Shown here: positions 6,255 to 12,115 of the stretch, one piece after another | Layout: each line of letters opens with the position of its first letter | Numbering within the stretch: position 1 is the stretch's first letter | The notes under the pieces: generated by a model | What the model was told of the DNA's origin: nothing | Databases searched by the model: none | The model's input: the letters and a program-made list of their open reading frames with translations, nothing else | Assembly: GCA_000434775.1 (NCBI GenBank) | Contig: FR895482.1 | Coordinates: forward strand, 52,453 to 64,567 | DNA: 12,115 nt | Reading direction: 5' to 3' | Source: Eggerthella sp. CAG:368 | Lineage (GTDB): Bacteria > Actinomycetota > Coriobacteriia > Coriobacteriales > Eggerthellaceae | Program-made: the position numbers and the translations under genes

Positions 6255-7514
6255 ATGAACTATGACGTAAAAGATTTATCGCTCGCCGATGAAGGCCTTG
6301 ATCGTATTTTATGGGCAGACCGCGATATGCCTGTCCTTGCTTCTATTCGTGAGCGATTTGAAAAGGAGAAGCCTCTTCAGGGCATCAGAATTGGTGCATG
6401 TCTACATGTAACAACCGAAACTGCAAACCTTATGCGAACCCTCAAAGCAGGTGGGGCGGAAATTGTCCTTTGCGCTTCAAACCCTCTTTCTACCCAAGAT
6501 GACACCGCTGCCGCTTTAGTAAAACACTTCGAAATACCTGTCTATGCCATTAAAGGAGAAGACACCCCGACCTATTACCGACATATTGATGCCGTAATTG
6601 ATTCGCTCCCTCAAATCACCATGGACGATGGAGCAGACGTTGTCGGACGCATTCACGACACACGAACCGACGCCCTTGAAACTATCGTTGGCGGCACCGA
6701 AGAAACCACTACGGGCGTTGTTCGCTTGGCTGCAATGGCACACCAAAATGAGTTGAAATATCCCATCATTGCAGTTAACGAAGCTAAAACGAAGCATTTC
6801 TTTGATAATCGCTACGGAACGGGTCAGTCAACCCTAGACGGAATCATCCGCGCAACCAACCGCCTTCTTTCCGGACGTACGCTTGTCGTCTCGGGTTATG
6901 GATGGTGCGGCCGCGGCGTCGCTATGAGAGCACGTGGTATGGGTGCTCAAGTTATCGTTTGTGAAGTCAACCCTCTTAAAGCGCTTGAAGCTATCATGGA
7001 TGGCTATCGAGTTATGCCTGCTGTAGAAGCAGCTGCTCTGTGCGACGTATGGATTACCGTTACGGGCGACCTTAACGTTATCGATGGTCCTATGTTTGAA
7101 AACATGAAAGATGGAGCCATCGTGTGCAACTCGGGTCATTTCAATTCCGAAATCAACATCCCCTGGCTTGAAGAGCACGCCGTAAGCCATGTAACCCGTC
7201 GTCCATTGGTTGAAGAGTACACCCTCGAGGATGGCAGAACTGTTGTTTTGCTCGCCGATGGCCGCTTAGTAAATCTGAGTTGCGCTGAAGGTCACCCCGC
7301 CTCCGTTATGGATATGAGCTTTGCAAACCAGGCCCTTTGCGCGGAGTATATGATCAAGCACGCACAAGAACTTAAACCAGATTGCTACGACGTTCCTGAA
7401 GACATTGATAACGCTATTGCTCGCGTAAAGCTTGAAACGCTTGGTGTAACCATCGACACCCTTACTCCCGAGCAAATCCAATACCTTAACTCTTGGCAAA
7501 TGGGAACAGTTTAA
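6255..7514 (+). CDS. ahcY: S-adenosylhomocysteine hydrolase (short form)
   Basis: This 419-residue cytoplasmic enzyme reversibly splits S-adenosylhomocysteine into adenosine and homocysteine with bound NAD. It removes the inhibitor left by methyltransferases and returns homocysteine to the methyl cycle. The substrate domain has CLHVTTETANL (49-59, His51), MDDGAD (123-128) and GGTEETTTG (146-154). NEAKTKHFFDNRYGTGQS (175-192) follows, with the conserved Lys180 and Asp184. The NAD domain shows GYGWCGRG (214-221). AEGHPASVMD (344-353) supplies the active-site His347. The length matches the short archaeal/thermophile-like and actinobacterial form, without the insertion of the longer forms. The ATG at 6255 has an AAAGGAGG site 5 nt upstream. 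It ends at a strong terminator, so it is mostly a single-gene unit. Confidence 0.96.
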   Translation: MNYDVKDLSLADEGLDRILWADRDMPVLASIRERFEKEKPLQGIRIGACLHVTTETANLMRTLKAGGAEIVLCASNPLSTQDDTAAALVKHFEIPVYAIKGEDTPTYYRHIDAVIDSLPQITMDDGADVVGRIHDTRTDALETIVGGTEETTTGVVRLAAMAHQNELKYPIIAVNEAKTKHFFDNRYGTGQSTLDGIIRATNRLLSGRTLVVSGYGWCGRGVAMRARGMGAQVIVCEVNPLKALEAIMDGYRVMPAVEAAALCDVWITVTGDLNVIDGPMFENMKDGAIVCNSGHFNSEINIPWLEEHAVSHVTRRPLVEEYTLEDGRTVVLLADGRLVNLSCAEGHPASVMDMSFANQALCAEYMIKHAQELKPDCYDVPEDIDNAIARVKLETLGVTIDTLTPEQIQYLNSWQMGTV

Positions 7515-7544
7515 GCTTTTTCTCCCGCCCTTAATAAAGTGGCC

Positions 7545-7579
7545 AAAACACGGTATCACTCTTGTGGTACCGTGTTTTT
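7545..7579 (+). terminator. Intrinsic terminator of ahcY
   Basis: ACACGGTATCAC (7548-7559) pairs with GTGGTACCGTGT (7564-7575) over 12 bp with one G.U, around a TCTT loop. A T-run ends at 7579. The flanking AAAA/TTTT lengthen the stem. It lies 31 bp past the ahcY stop and only 27 bp before the cupin ATG. Confidence 0.92.
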
Positions 7580-7606
7580 ATAACAACTCATCCGAAGGGG
7601 GACACC

Positions 7607-7948
7607 ATGAGTGTTGTTCAAAATCGCGAAGCGGTAAAAGCAGAAAACGTCCACGGAGGAAACGGGTACATTTTGCGTGATGTGCTTCTTCAAGACAATC
7701 AGCTAAACGGGATTTGCACCTTTGCGGCATGCATAACACTTGAACCAGGATGCGAAATTGGTCCGCATGTTCACGCGGAAGACACTGAAATGTATTTTCT
7801 TATCGAAGGCAATGCTCTCTACAACGACAATGGAGAAGAAACAGAAGTGCATGTAGGAGATGTGATGTTCTGCGAAAAAGGAGACTCACACGCAATCAAA
7901 AATCACACTGATTCTCCTGCAAAATTTGTTGCCCTCATCCAAAAGTAG
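7607..7948 (+). CDS. Small single-domain cupin protein
   Basis: This 113-residue protein forms one cupin beta-barrel with a complete metal site. Motif 1 is GCEIGPHVHAEDTEMYFLIEG (two blocks joined, residues 48-68) with His54, His56 and Glu61. Motif 2 is GDVMFCEKGDSHAIKN (84-99) with His95. Single-domain cupins of this kind include mannose-6-phosphate-isomerase-like, dioxygenase-like and non-enzymatic sugar-binding proteins; the sequence does not decide which. I chose the ATG at 7607 rather than the longer frame from 7562, because GAAGGGGG lies 6 nt upstream and the longer form would start inside the ahcY terminator. No room is left for a full promoter between that terminator and this start, so expression may depend partly on readthrough from ahcY. 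Confidence 0.85.
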   Translation: MSVVQNREAVKAENVHGGNGYILRDVLLQDNQLNGICTFAACITLEPGCEIGPHVHAEDTEMYFLIEGNALYNDNGEETEVHVGDVMFCEKGDSHAIKNHTDSPAKFVALIQK

Positions 7949-7951
7949 AAA

Positions 7952-8043
7952 AGCTTAGGTAACGCTCGCGGGGCTAAGGCTGAAAAGCTGAGCTACTTCA
8001 TTCAAACAGGAACAGCTATTCCCTCAGCCCATCAAATTAAGCT
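7952..8043. other. Nested inverted repeats downstream of the cupin gene
   Basis: Three nested pairs occur in order: AGCTTA (7952-7957) with TAAGCT (8038-8043), GGCTGA (7978-7983) with TCAGCC (8024-8029), and AGCTG (7986-7990) with CAGCT (8013-8017). They could fold into one long interrupted stem in the 3' region of the cupin transcript. No T-run follows on the plus strand. Function unknown; some pairing may be chance. Confidence 0.35.
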
Positions 8044-8067
8044 AAGTAAAGTAACCACCCTTTATGC

Positions 8068-8096
8068 AAAAAAACGCCGTTCGTAACGAACGGCGT
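8068..8096 (-). terminator. Intrinsic terminator after tRNA-Thr
   Basis: ACGCCGTTCG (8074-8083) and CGAACGGCGT (8087-8096) form a perfect 10-bp stem with a 3-nt loop. On the minus strand a run of seven T follows. It sits 9 bp beyond the tRNA 3' end and closes the radical SAM-tRNA unit. The plus side lacks a T-run. Confidence 0.92.
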
Positions 8097-8105
8097 ATTA
8101 TCGAC

Positions 8106-8180
8106 TGGAGCCAGTGACAGGAATCGAACCTGCAACCCACTGATTACAAATCAGTTGCGCTACCGTTGCGCCACACTGGC
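8106..8180 (-). tRNA. tRNA-Thr (anticodon TGT)
   Basis: The minus strand gives a complete 75-nt cloverleaf with an encoded CCA end. The acceptor stem GCCAGTG/CACTGGC is perfect (7 bp). The D-arm is GCGC-AACGGTA-GCGC. The anticodon stem CTGAT/ATCAG holds the loop TTTGTAA with anticodon TGT, reading ACA-type threonine codons. The T-arm GCAGG-TTCGATT-CCTGT has one G.U. The discriminator base is T (U in RNA). It lies 19 bp downstream of the radical SAM gene on the same strand and has its own terminator. Confidence 0.96.
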
Positions 8181-8199
8181 AGAAAAGTGACGCCGACTA

Positions 8200-9156
8200 T
8201 TATGCCATAACTCCCGTTCCATCGAAAGCAGGAATAAAACTCTCTTCACAAGATCCCCCTTCTTGCCAAAAATAATCTTCCACTCCGAGGGAATCGGCAT
8301 ATTCTAAAACCCGCTCATACTGCTCGGGGGTTACCACTTCGTTAAGATAATACTGCTCAAGTTCGCCATTTGTAGTAAGCGGCGTATACTGCCCCATAAT
8401 GCTCAAAACTACATCGTTTCCAAAATGTTCCCATAAACATTTTACAGCCTCAAACGATTCTTCAATGCACCCCGGAAGCACCAGATGACGCACGATTACC
8501 CCCTTGCGCATAAGACCTGTTTCTTCATCAAATACAGGAGCACCTGTTTGTCGCAGCATTTCAGAAACTGCCAACAAAGCCGTCTCGGGATAGGCTTTTG
8601 CCCGTGATAATTTTTGAGCAGTATCCACTGAACTGTATTTAAAATCAGTGAGGTACACATCCACAAGACCATCTATCAACGAGAGCGCTTGGACTCTTTC
8701 AAACCCAGAGGTGTTATATACCACGGGAATAGTTAAACAACCATCGTTCGAACAATCCCCTGCTTCCGTGCGCAATTGTGTAAGAACTTGTGCAATATGA
8801 GGGAGATAATGAGTGGGAGTAACCAGATTAATGTTAGCTGCATGCTGTTCATTTTGTAATTCAAGAAAAATATCACGAAGTCTGTCGCTTGTTATTTCGA
8901 CACCCGCGCCATGGGCCAAATCATAGTTTTGACAATACACACACTTCATCGGACAGTACGAAAAGAAAACAGCTCCGCTTCCCTGTTCGCCTACCAAGCA
9001 GGGTTCCTCCCACCAGTGAAGAGCTGCCCTTCCAAGAACTAATTTATCCGTAGCTCCACATATACCCACCTCACCGTTCGCTCGATTCACGCCACAGACG
9101 CGGGGGCATAAATCGCAAGCTTGATAGTGTTCTAGGGCAACATCAGATACGATCAT
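8200..9156 (-). CDS. Radical SAM protein of the PflX family (pyruvate formate-lyase-activating-enzyme-like)
   Basis: This 318-residue protein should cleave S-adenosylmethionine at a [4Fe-4S] cluster to make a 5'-deoxyadenosyl radical. The cluster motif is C68-x3-C72-x2-C75 (YCPMKCVYCQN). Before it, four cysteines form C14-x2-C17-x3-C21-x11-C33 in a CDLCPRVCGVNR context, typical of the PflX group (COG1313-like) and possibly a second metal site. NLVTPTHYLPHI (110-121) is also characteristic. The physiological substrate of PflX proteins is not established, and no glycyl-radical enzyme gene is nearby, so 'activase' is by family resemblance only. The ATG at 9156 is preceded by GAGGGTGAG. A terminator of the upstream gene ends about 20 bp before the start, leaving no separate promoter space. 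Confidence 0.9.
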   Translation of the reverse strand: MIVSDVALEHYQACDLCPRVCGVNRANGEVGICGATDKLVLGRAALHWWEEPCLVGEQGSGAVFFSYCPMKCVYCQNYDLAHGAGVEITSDRLRDIFLELQNEQHAANINLVTPTHYLPHIAQVLTQLRTEAGDCSNDGCLTIPVVYNTSGFERVQALSLIDGLVDVYLTDFKYSSVDTAQKLSRAKAYPETALLAVSEMLRQTGAPVFDEETGLMRKGVIVRHLVLPGCIEESFEAVKCLWEHFGNDVVLSIMGQYTPLTTNGELEQYYLNEVVTPEQYERVLEYADSLGVEDYFWQEGGSCEESFIPAFDGTGVMA

Positions 9157-9176
9157 TCTTTTTTCTCACCCTCAAC

Positions 9177-9207
9177 AAAAAAACGTGCACACCATCCGGT
9201 GCGCACG
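9177..9207 (-). terminator. Intrinsic terminator of the pncB-degV-dehydrogenase cluster
   Basis: On the minus strand CGTGCGCACC (9207-9198) pairs with GGTGTGCACG (9193-9184) over 10 bp with one G.U, around a GGAT loop. Seven T follow. On the plus strand the G.U becomes an A-C mismatch and no T-run follows, so it works on the minus strand. It lies 17 bp past the stop of the dehydrogenase-like gene. Confidence 0.9.
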
Positions 9208-9224
9208 CCAACAGCTCCTTAACT

Positions 9225-10247
9225 CTAGTTAGAAGAAAAACCCATAAAATCATTTGGGTAATCATCGTTTAAATACTCATCTTCCTCGTGATGATGGTGG
9301 TCATGACGACCACAGCATTCATGGTCGGGGTCATCGTGGCCACCACAGCATTCATCATCATGATGATGTTCATACACCTCTTCAGCACGAGACCAATCAA
9401 GACCAAACTCTCGTGCCTTTTCTTCGCTTCCAAACACAAGTGTCAAAGCAGCCGGAGAAAGCGAACTTCCACCCACAACAGCCAAAAGCTCTAATAAGTG
9501 AAACCCTGCTTCCGCCTGAGGAAAAATCATATCTTTGTCATCAGCAGCACTTAACGCAGCAGCCAATTCACCCATCATCATCTCAACAGTATAGGTTCCT
9601 TTGTAGCTGCGATTTCTCAATGCGTCCAAAAATGCCGCATGAACAGGAGCAATGTAGTTTGCTGAAAGTGCTTCTTCGAGAAGGTCTTCTGCATCAAATA
9701 ACTTTCCTGAAAGCCCATGGAAAGAATCTGCTTCAATAAGACCAATGACCGCTGCTGCGTTATAGAGAGTAAGAGCAACTTTAGAAGCCTGACCTGAACC
9801 CGATTTACCCATAAATAAAACACGGTCTGCTATGGCGCGGAGCATGGGATAAACAGCATCGTAACTATCAGACGCTCCACCAGCGACAATCATCAAATTA
9901 CTCGAAAGAGCGAAAGCATCTTGTGCCACCATATCACGAACAACCAAAGGTGCATCAAGTGCTTGACGATCGTTCACCAAAGCAAGAGCGTTGAGTTCTT
10001 GCGCGAAAACGGGAGTTGTAGGACTTAAGTCAACAAGAATTACTCCCTCTTTGGTATCTGACAAAAGACCCGGAGATCCAAAGTAAATATCTTCAAGCTT
10101 TGATTGGTTTTCGTGATAAGTTAATACCACATCAGCGTCATTCAAATCTGATGCAGGAAGAAAACCACCCTGTATCAAAAGAGTGCTCAACCTTTGCCCA
10201 ACTTCAGTATCACCAGCAAAAATAAATGTTTGCTTTTCTTCAGCCAT
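9225..10247 (-). CDS. Beta-hydroxyacid-dehydrogenase-like NAD(P) protein with His/Cys-rich metal-binding tail
   Basis: This 340-residue protein resembles the 3-hydroxyisobutyrate/6-phosphogluconate dehydrogenase superfamily. Residues 6-30 look like a Rossmann nucleotide-binding start, but the glycine loop is GDTEVG rather than the usual GxGxxG. LVDLSPTTP (71-79) resembles the family's D-x-S/T segment. GKSGSGQASKVALTLYN (147-163) matches the region carrying the catalytic lysine (Lys156). An all-helical domain follows to about 290. The tail 294-320 holds ten His, four Cys and many Asp/Glu. It contains a repeated unit, DECCGGHD (298-305) and HECCGRHD (309-316), then HHHH (317-320) and an acidic end. 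Such tails usually bind Ni, Zn or Cu. The gene starts 1 nt after the degV stop, so translational coupling is likely. Catalytic activity is uncertain because of the altered glycine loop. Confidence 0.75.
   Translation of the reverse strand: MAEEKQTFIFAGDTEVGQRLSTLLIQGGFLPASDLNDADVVLTYHENQSKLEDIYFGSPGLLSDTKEGVILVDLSPTTPVFAQELNALALVNDRQALDAPLVVRDMVAQDAFALSSNLMIVAGGASDSYDAVYPMLRAIADRVLFMGKSGSGQASKVALTLYNAAAVIGLIEADSFHGLSGKLFDAEDLLEEALSANYIAPVHAAFLDALRNRSYKGTYTVEMMMGELAAALSAADDKDMIFPQAEAGFHLLELLAVVGGSSLSPAALTLVFGSEEKAREFGLDWSRAEEVYEHHHDDECCGGHDDPDHECCGRHDHHHHEEDEYLNDDYPNDFMGFSSN
9310..9355. repeat. Short direct repeat coding the duplicated Cys-Cys motif
   Basis: CCACAGCATTCAT occurs at 9310-9322 and again at 9343-9355. 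The two copies are identical and 33 bp (11 codons) apart. On the coding strand they specify the Glu-Cys-Cys-Gly cores of the two tail units. In-phase spacing suggests that the tail grew by a local tandem duplication. Confidence 0.75.
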
Positions 10248-10248
10248 T

Positions 10249-11175
10249 TTACTTACCCTTCACTTTATGAGCGATTCGATCTGCAACAGACATAGTAGAG
10301 CGAGAATCTTTTCCCCAGAAAGCAACAGCAAGCATACCTGGACCAACATGGCTACCGATAACTGGTCCAATACGAGATTCTAAAATGATGGCTGACTCAT
10401 CCGCTTTATGCAAAAGCTCCACAAGACGTTCTGCATCTTTTGGACAATCACTATGCCCAATAGTGATGTTATGGCCAAACGCATCTTCAGCCTTGCGTTT
10501 TTCATAATAATCAACTAGCGCTTTAATGCCCTTTTTCCTGCCGCGCGCAACACCTGTCAACGCAAGCTTTCCTTCGTCATCAATAGTGAGAAGAGGCTTA
10601 ACGTCAAGCTTTGAGCCAGCATAGGCAACCGAAGAAGGGATACGACCCCCGCGACGAAGTGCTTCAAGGTCATCAACCATGAATTCCTCATCGATGAAAA
10701 AGTGTGCCTCTTCTGCCCAATCGGCAAGCTCTTTTGCACTCAATCCCCGTTCGCGCTGACGAAGCGCTTCGTAGACGAGGAGTGCTTCTGCAATCGAAGC
10801 AAGTTTGGTATCAACCGCATATATTTCTAAGTCAGGATGGGCTGCCCTTGCCTGTTCGAGAATAATTTGAGCTGTGTCGAACGTTCCCGTAAGACCGCTT
10901 GAAAAACTCAAATAAACCGTCGGCTTACCCTGTTCGTAAGCCCAATCAAAAGCTTCATTGAAAGCAACGATGGGTACCTGTGCGGTTTGAGGCTTTTCGC
11001 CTTTACGCATGCCTTCATAAAAATCATGATCACTGACCGACTGATACAAATCATCAAGATGTTCGCCCGAGCTATCGGTGTAGGGATATTTGAGAAGATA
11101 AACACCCTCCCTATCAATAACCTCATGGGGCAAGTCGCAACACGAATCAATAATAAGGTTGCATTTGGAATCCAT
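10249..11175 (-). CDS. DegV/FakB-family fatty-acid-binding protein
   Basis: This 308-residue cytoplasmic protein belongs to the DegV family. Members hold a fatty acid and, as FakB, present it to the kinase FakA for phosphorylation and entry into phospholipid synthesis. The N-terminal DegV domain begins LIIDSCCDLP (7-16). Head-group-contact regions are visible: PQTAQVP (62-68, Thr64), FSSGLTGT (91-98), the VDDLEALRRGGRI segment (167-179) and IGPVIGSHVGPG (269-280, His276). The length is slightly above the usual 280-290. The ATG at 11175 has a GAGAGG site. It lies 23 bp downstream of pncB and is followed after 1 nt by the dehydrogenase-like gene, so the three probably form an operon. No fakA is in the window. 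The lipid preference cannot be read here. Confidence 0.92.
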   Translation of the reverse strand: MDSKCNLIIDSCCDLPHEVIDREGVYLLKYPYTDSSGEHLDDLYQSVSDHDFYEGMRKGEKPQTAQVPIVAFNEAFDWAYEQGKPTVYLSFSSGLTGTFDTAQIILEQARAAHPDLEIYAVDTKLASIAEALLVYEALRQRERGLSAKELADWAEEAHFFIDEEFMVDDLEALRRGGRIPSSVAYAGSKLDVKPLLTIDDEGKLALTGVARGRKKGIKALVDYYEKRKAEDAFGHNITIGHSDCPKDAERLVELLHKADESAIILESRIGPVIGSHVGPGMLAVAFWGKDSRSTMSVADRIAHKVKGK

Positions 11176-11198
11176 AAAGACCTCTCTTTGTTAACTCA

Positions 11199-12115
11199 CT
11201 ATTTAGAAAGACCAAGCAGTTCAGAAACGAGCTTGCGTCGACGATGGAACAAACCATACTCAAGACCAACTGGATAGGAATGTGGGTTCAAGATACGTTT
11301 TTGACTTTCATCAAGAGTTGCAAGTTGCTCTTTACAATATGCCTGCGCAATCATAGCATCGCGATATTCTTCTTTGAGAACAACTTTGCCACCACGCGCC
11401 AAGGGCTCCAGCAGCGTAACAAACCTCTTACCTTTAAGGTCTTTTTGGCGCAATTCGTCTGCAGGATCGACAATATACTCCAGAGCAACACCCTTGTTGA
11501 TATCAAACACCATATCACCCGCAAGCAAACCCGATTCATGGTAGTAACGACGAACATCAAGAACACCAGGCACGGTGAGTTTAGCGGCCTGACCAGAAAC
11601 CTTAACGCAGTCCTCCCAAGGGCCATCCCCTTTGCGCTTCGCTGCGAGTTTATACACGCCACCCAATGCAGGCTGATCATAGGCAGTTGCGAGCTTGGTT
11701 CCCACACCCCATGACGTTACCTTAGCCCCTGAATCTTTAATTGACTTAATAGTGTACTCATCCAAATCATTCGAAAGCACGATACCCGTATCGAAAAGGC
11801 CTGCCTCATCGAGCATTTTTCGCGCTTCAATTGCACGCCACGATAGGTCACCTGAATCGATGCGAATAGCAGCAAGATGTTCGCCGCGTTCCTTCATCTC
11901 TAGGCCAACAGTAATGGCATTCTTAATTCCCTGCGTAATATCGTAAGTATCGACAAGTAAAACGCAGTTTTTAGGCATGATTTCAGCATAGGCTCTAAAC
12001 GCTTCTATCTCAGAATCAAAAGACATAACCCATGAATGAGCATGTGTGCCCGAAACAGGAATATTAAAAAGCTGGCCCGCCAACACATTTGACGTTGAAG
12101 CACATCCACCCACAA
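11199..12115 (-). CDS. pncB: Nicotinate phosphoribosyltransferase, C-terminal part (cut by window edge)
   Basis: The last 305 or so codons of nicotinate phosphoribosyltransferase are present. The enzyme joins nicotinate and PRPP to give nicotinate mononucleotide in NAD salvage. The frame is open to the window edge and the true start lies outside. The GTG at 12113 falls inside a conserved GGCASTSN stretch and is not the start. Family landmarks are GTHAHSWVMSF, DTYDITQGIKNAI, AAIRIDSGDL, LSNDLDEYTI, SWGVGTKL and GGVYKLAA, in the expected order. The C-terminus has a basic FHRRRKL segment. It is the first visible gene of the pncB-degV-dehydrogenase cluster; its promoter is not in the window. Confidence 0.95.
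   Translation of the reverse strand, partial: VGGCASTSNVLAGQLFNIPVSGTHAHSWVMSFDSEIEAFRAYAEIMPKNCVLLVDTYDITQGIKNAITVGLEMKERGEHLAAIRIDSGDLSWRAIEARKMLDEAGLFDTGIVLSNDLDEYTIKSIKDSGAKVTSWGVGTKLATAYDQPALGGVYKLAAKRKGDGPWEDCVKVSGQAAKLTVPGVLDVRRYYHESGLLAGDMVFDINKGVALEYIVDPADELRQKDLKGKRFVTLLEPLARGGKVVLKEEYRDAMIAQAYCKEQLATLDESQKRILNPHSYPVGLEYGLFHRRRKLVSELLGLSK

Noticed and set aside
7562..7606. Longer start of the cupin gene.
   Set aside because: It lies in the ahcY terminator hairpin, has no ribosome binding site and adds residues outside the cupin fold.
9254..9739. 161-codon plus-strand open frame with a His-rich start.
   Set aside because: It is the antisense shadow of the metal-tail coding region. 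Its His richness comes from the complementary ATG/CAT repeats.
1..12115. CRISPR arrays, insertion sequences, prophage or integrase genes.
   Set aside because: No regularly spaced repeats, transposase or integrase motifs, or terminal inverted repeats with target duplications are seen.

Overview
The window looks like a chromosomal segment from a Gram-positive bacterium of mid-40s % G+C. Three things suggest an Actinomycetota of the Coriobacteriia/Atopobiaceae type: the protein flavour (UMP kinase, HtrA with a Ser-rich linker), the short-form S-adenosylhomocysteine hydrolase, and a PflX-type radical SAM protein together with anaerobe-like gene content. This placement is inferred by eye, not from a search. 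I see no insertion sequence, prophage or CRISPR array. All genes look intact except the two cut by the window edges.

Left part (1-3464, all minus strand): the start of frr (ribosome recycling factor) lies behind pyrH (UMP kinase). Upstream of them are a membrane-anchored HtrA-type protease and an amino-acid-type solute-binding lipoprotein. The htrA and lipoprotein genes each end at a clear intrinsic terminator.

Middle (3465-6254): a 383-bp gap separates the lipoprotein gene from a divergent comF-type phosphoribosyltransferase gene. This gap holds what I regard as the main discovery of the window. On the minus strand a RNA of about 224 nt is closed by an 11-bp helix and carries several internal hairpins, one with a GCGA tetraloop. 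Its G.U pairs fit the minus strand only. It lies next to comF, where the raiA-motif RNA is known to occur, so that is the leading candidate; a long riboswitch-like leader of the lipoprotein gene is the alternative. Next comes a convergent membrane glycosyltransferase (GT2) gene. It is divergent from ahcY, and the control region between them is rich in palindromes.

Right part (6255-12115): ahcY (plus) ends at a strong terminator and is followed by a one-domain cupin gene (plus). On the minus strand, reading from the right edge, pncB (nicotinate phosphoribosyltransferase, partial), a degV/fakB-type fatty-acid-binding protein gene and a beta-hydroxyacid-dehydrogenase-like gene form a tight cluster. 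The last protein has an unusual His/Cys/Asp-rich C-terminal tail built on a duplicated motif. After a terminator come a PflX-like radical SAM gene and a tRNA-Thr(TGT), closed by a second terminator.

A recurring layout is a strong intrinsic terminator only 20-66 bp upstream of the next co-directional start codon. This leaves little room for a separate promoter and suggests graded readthrough.
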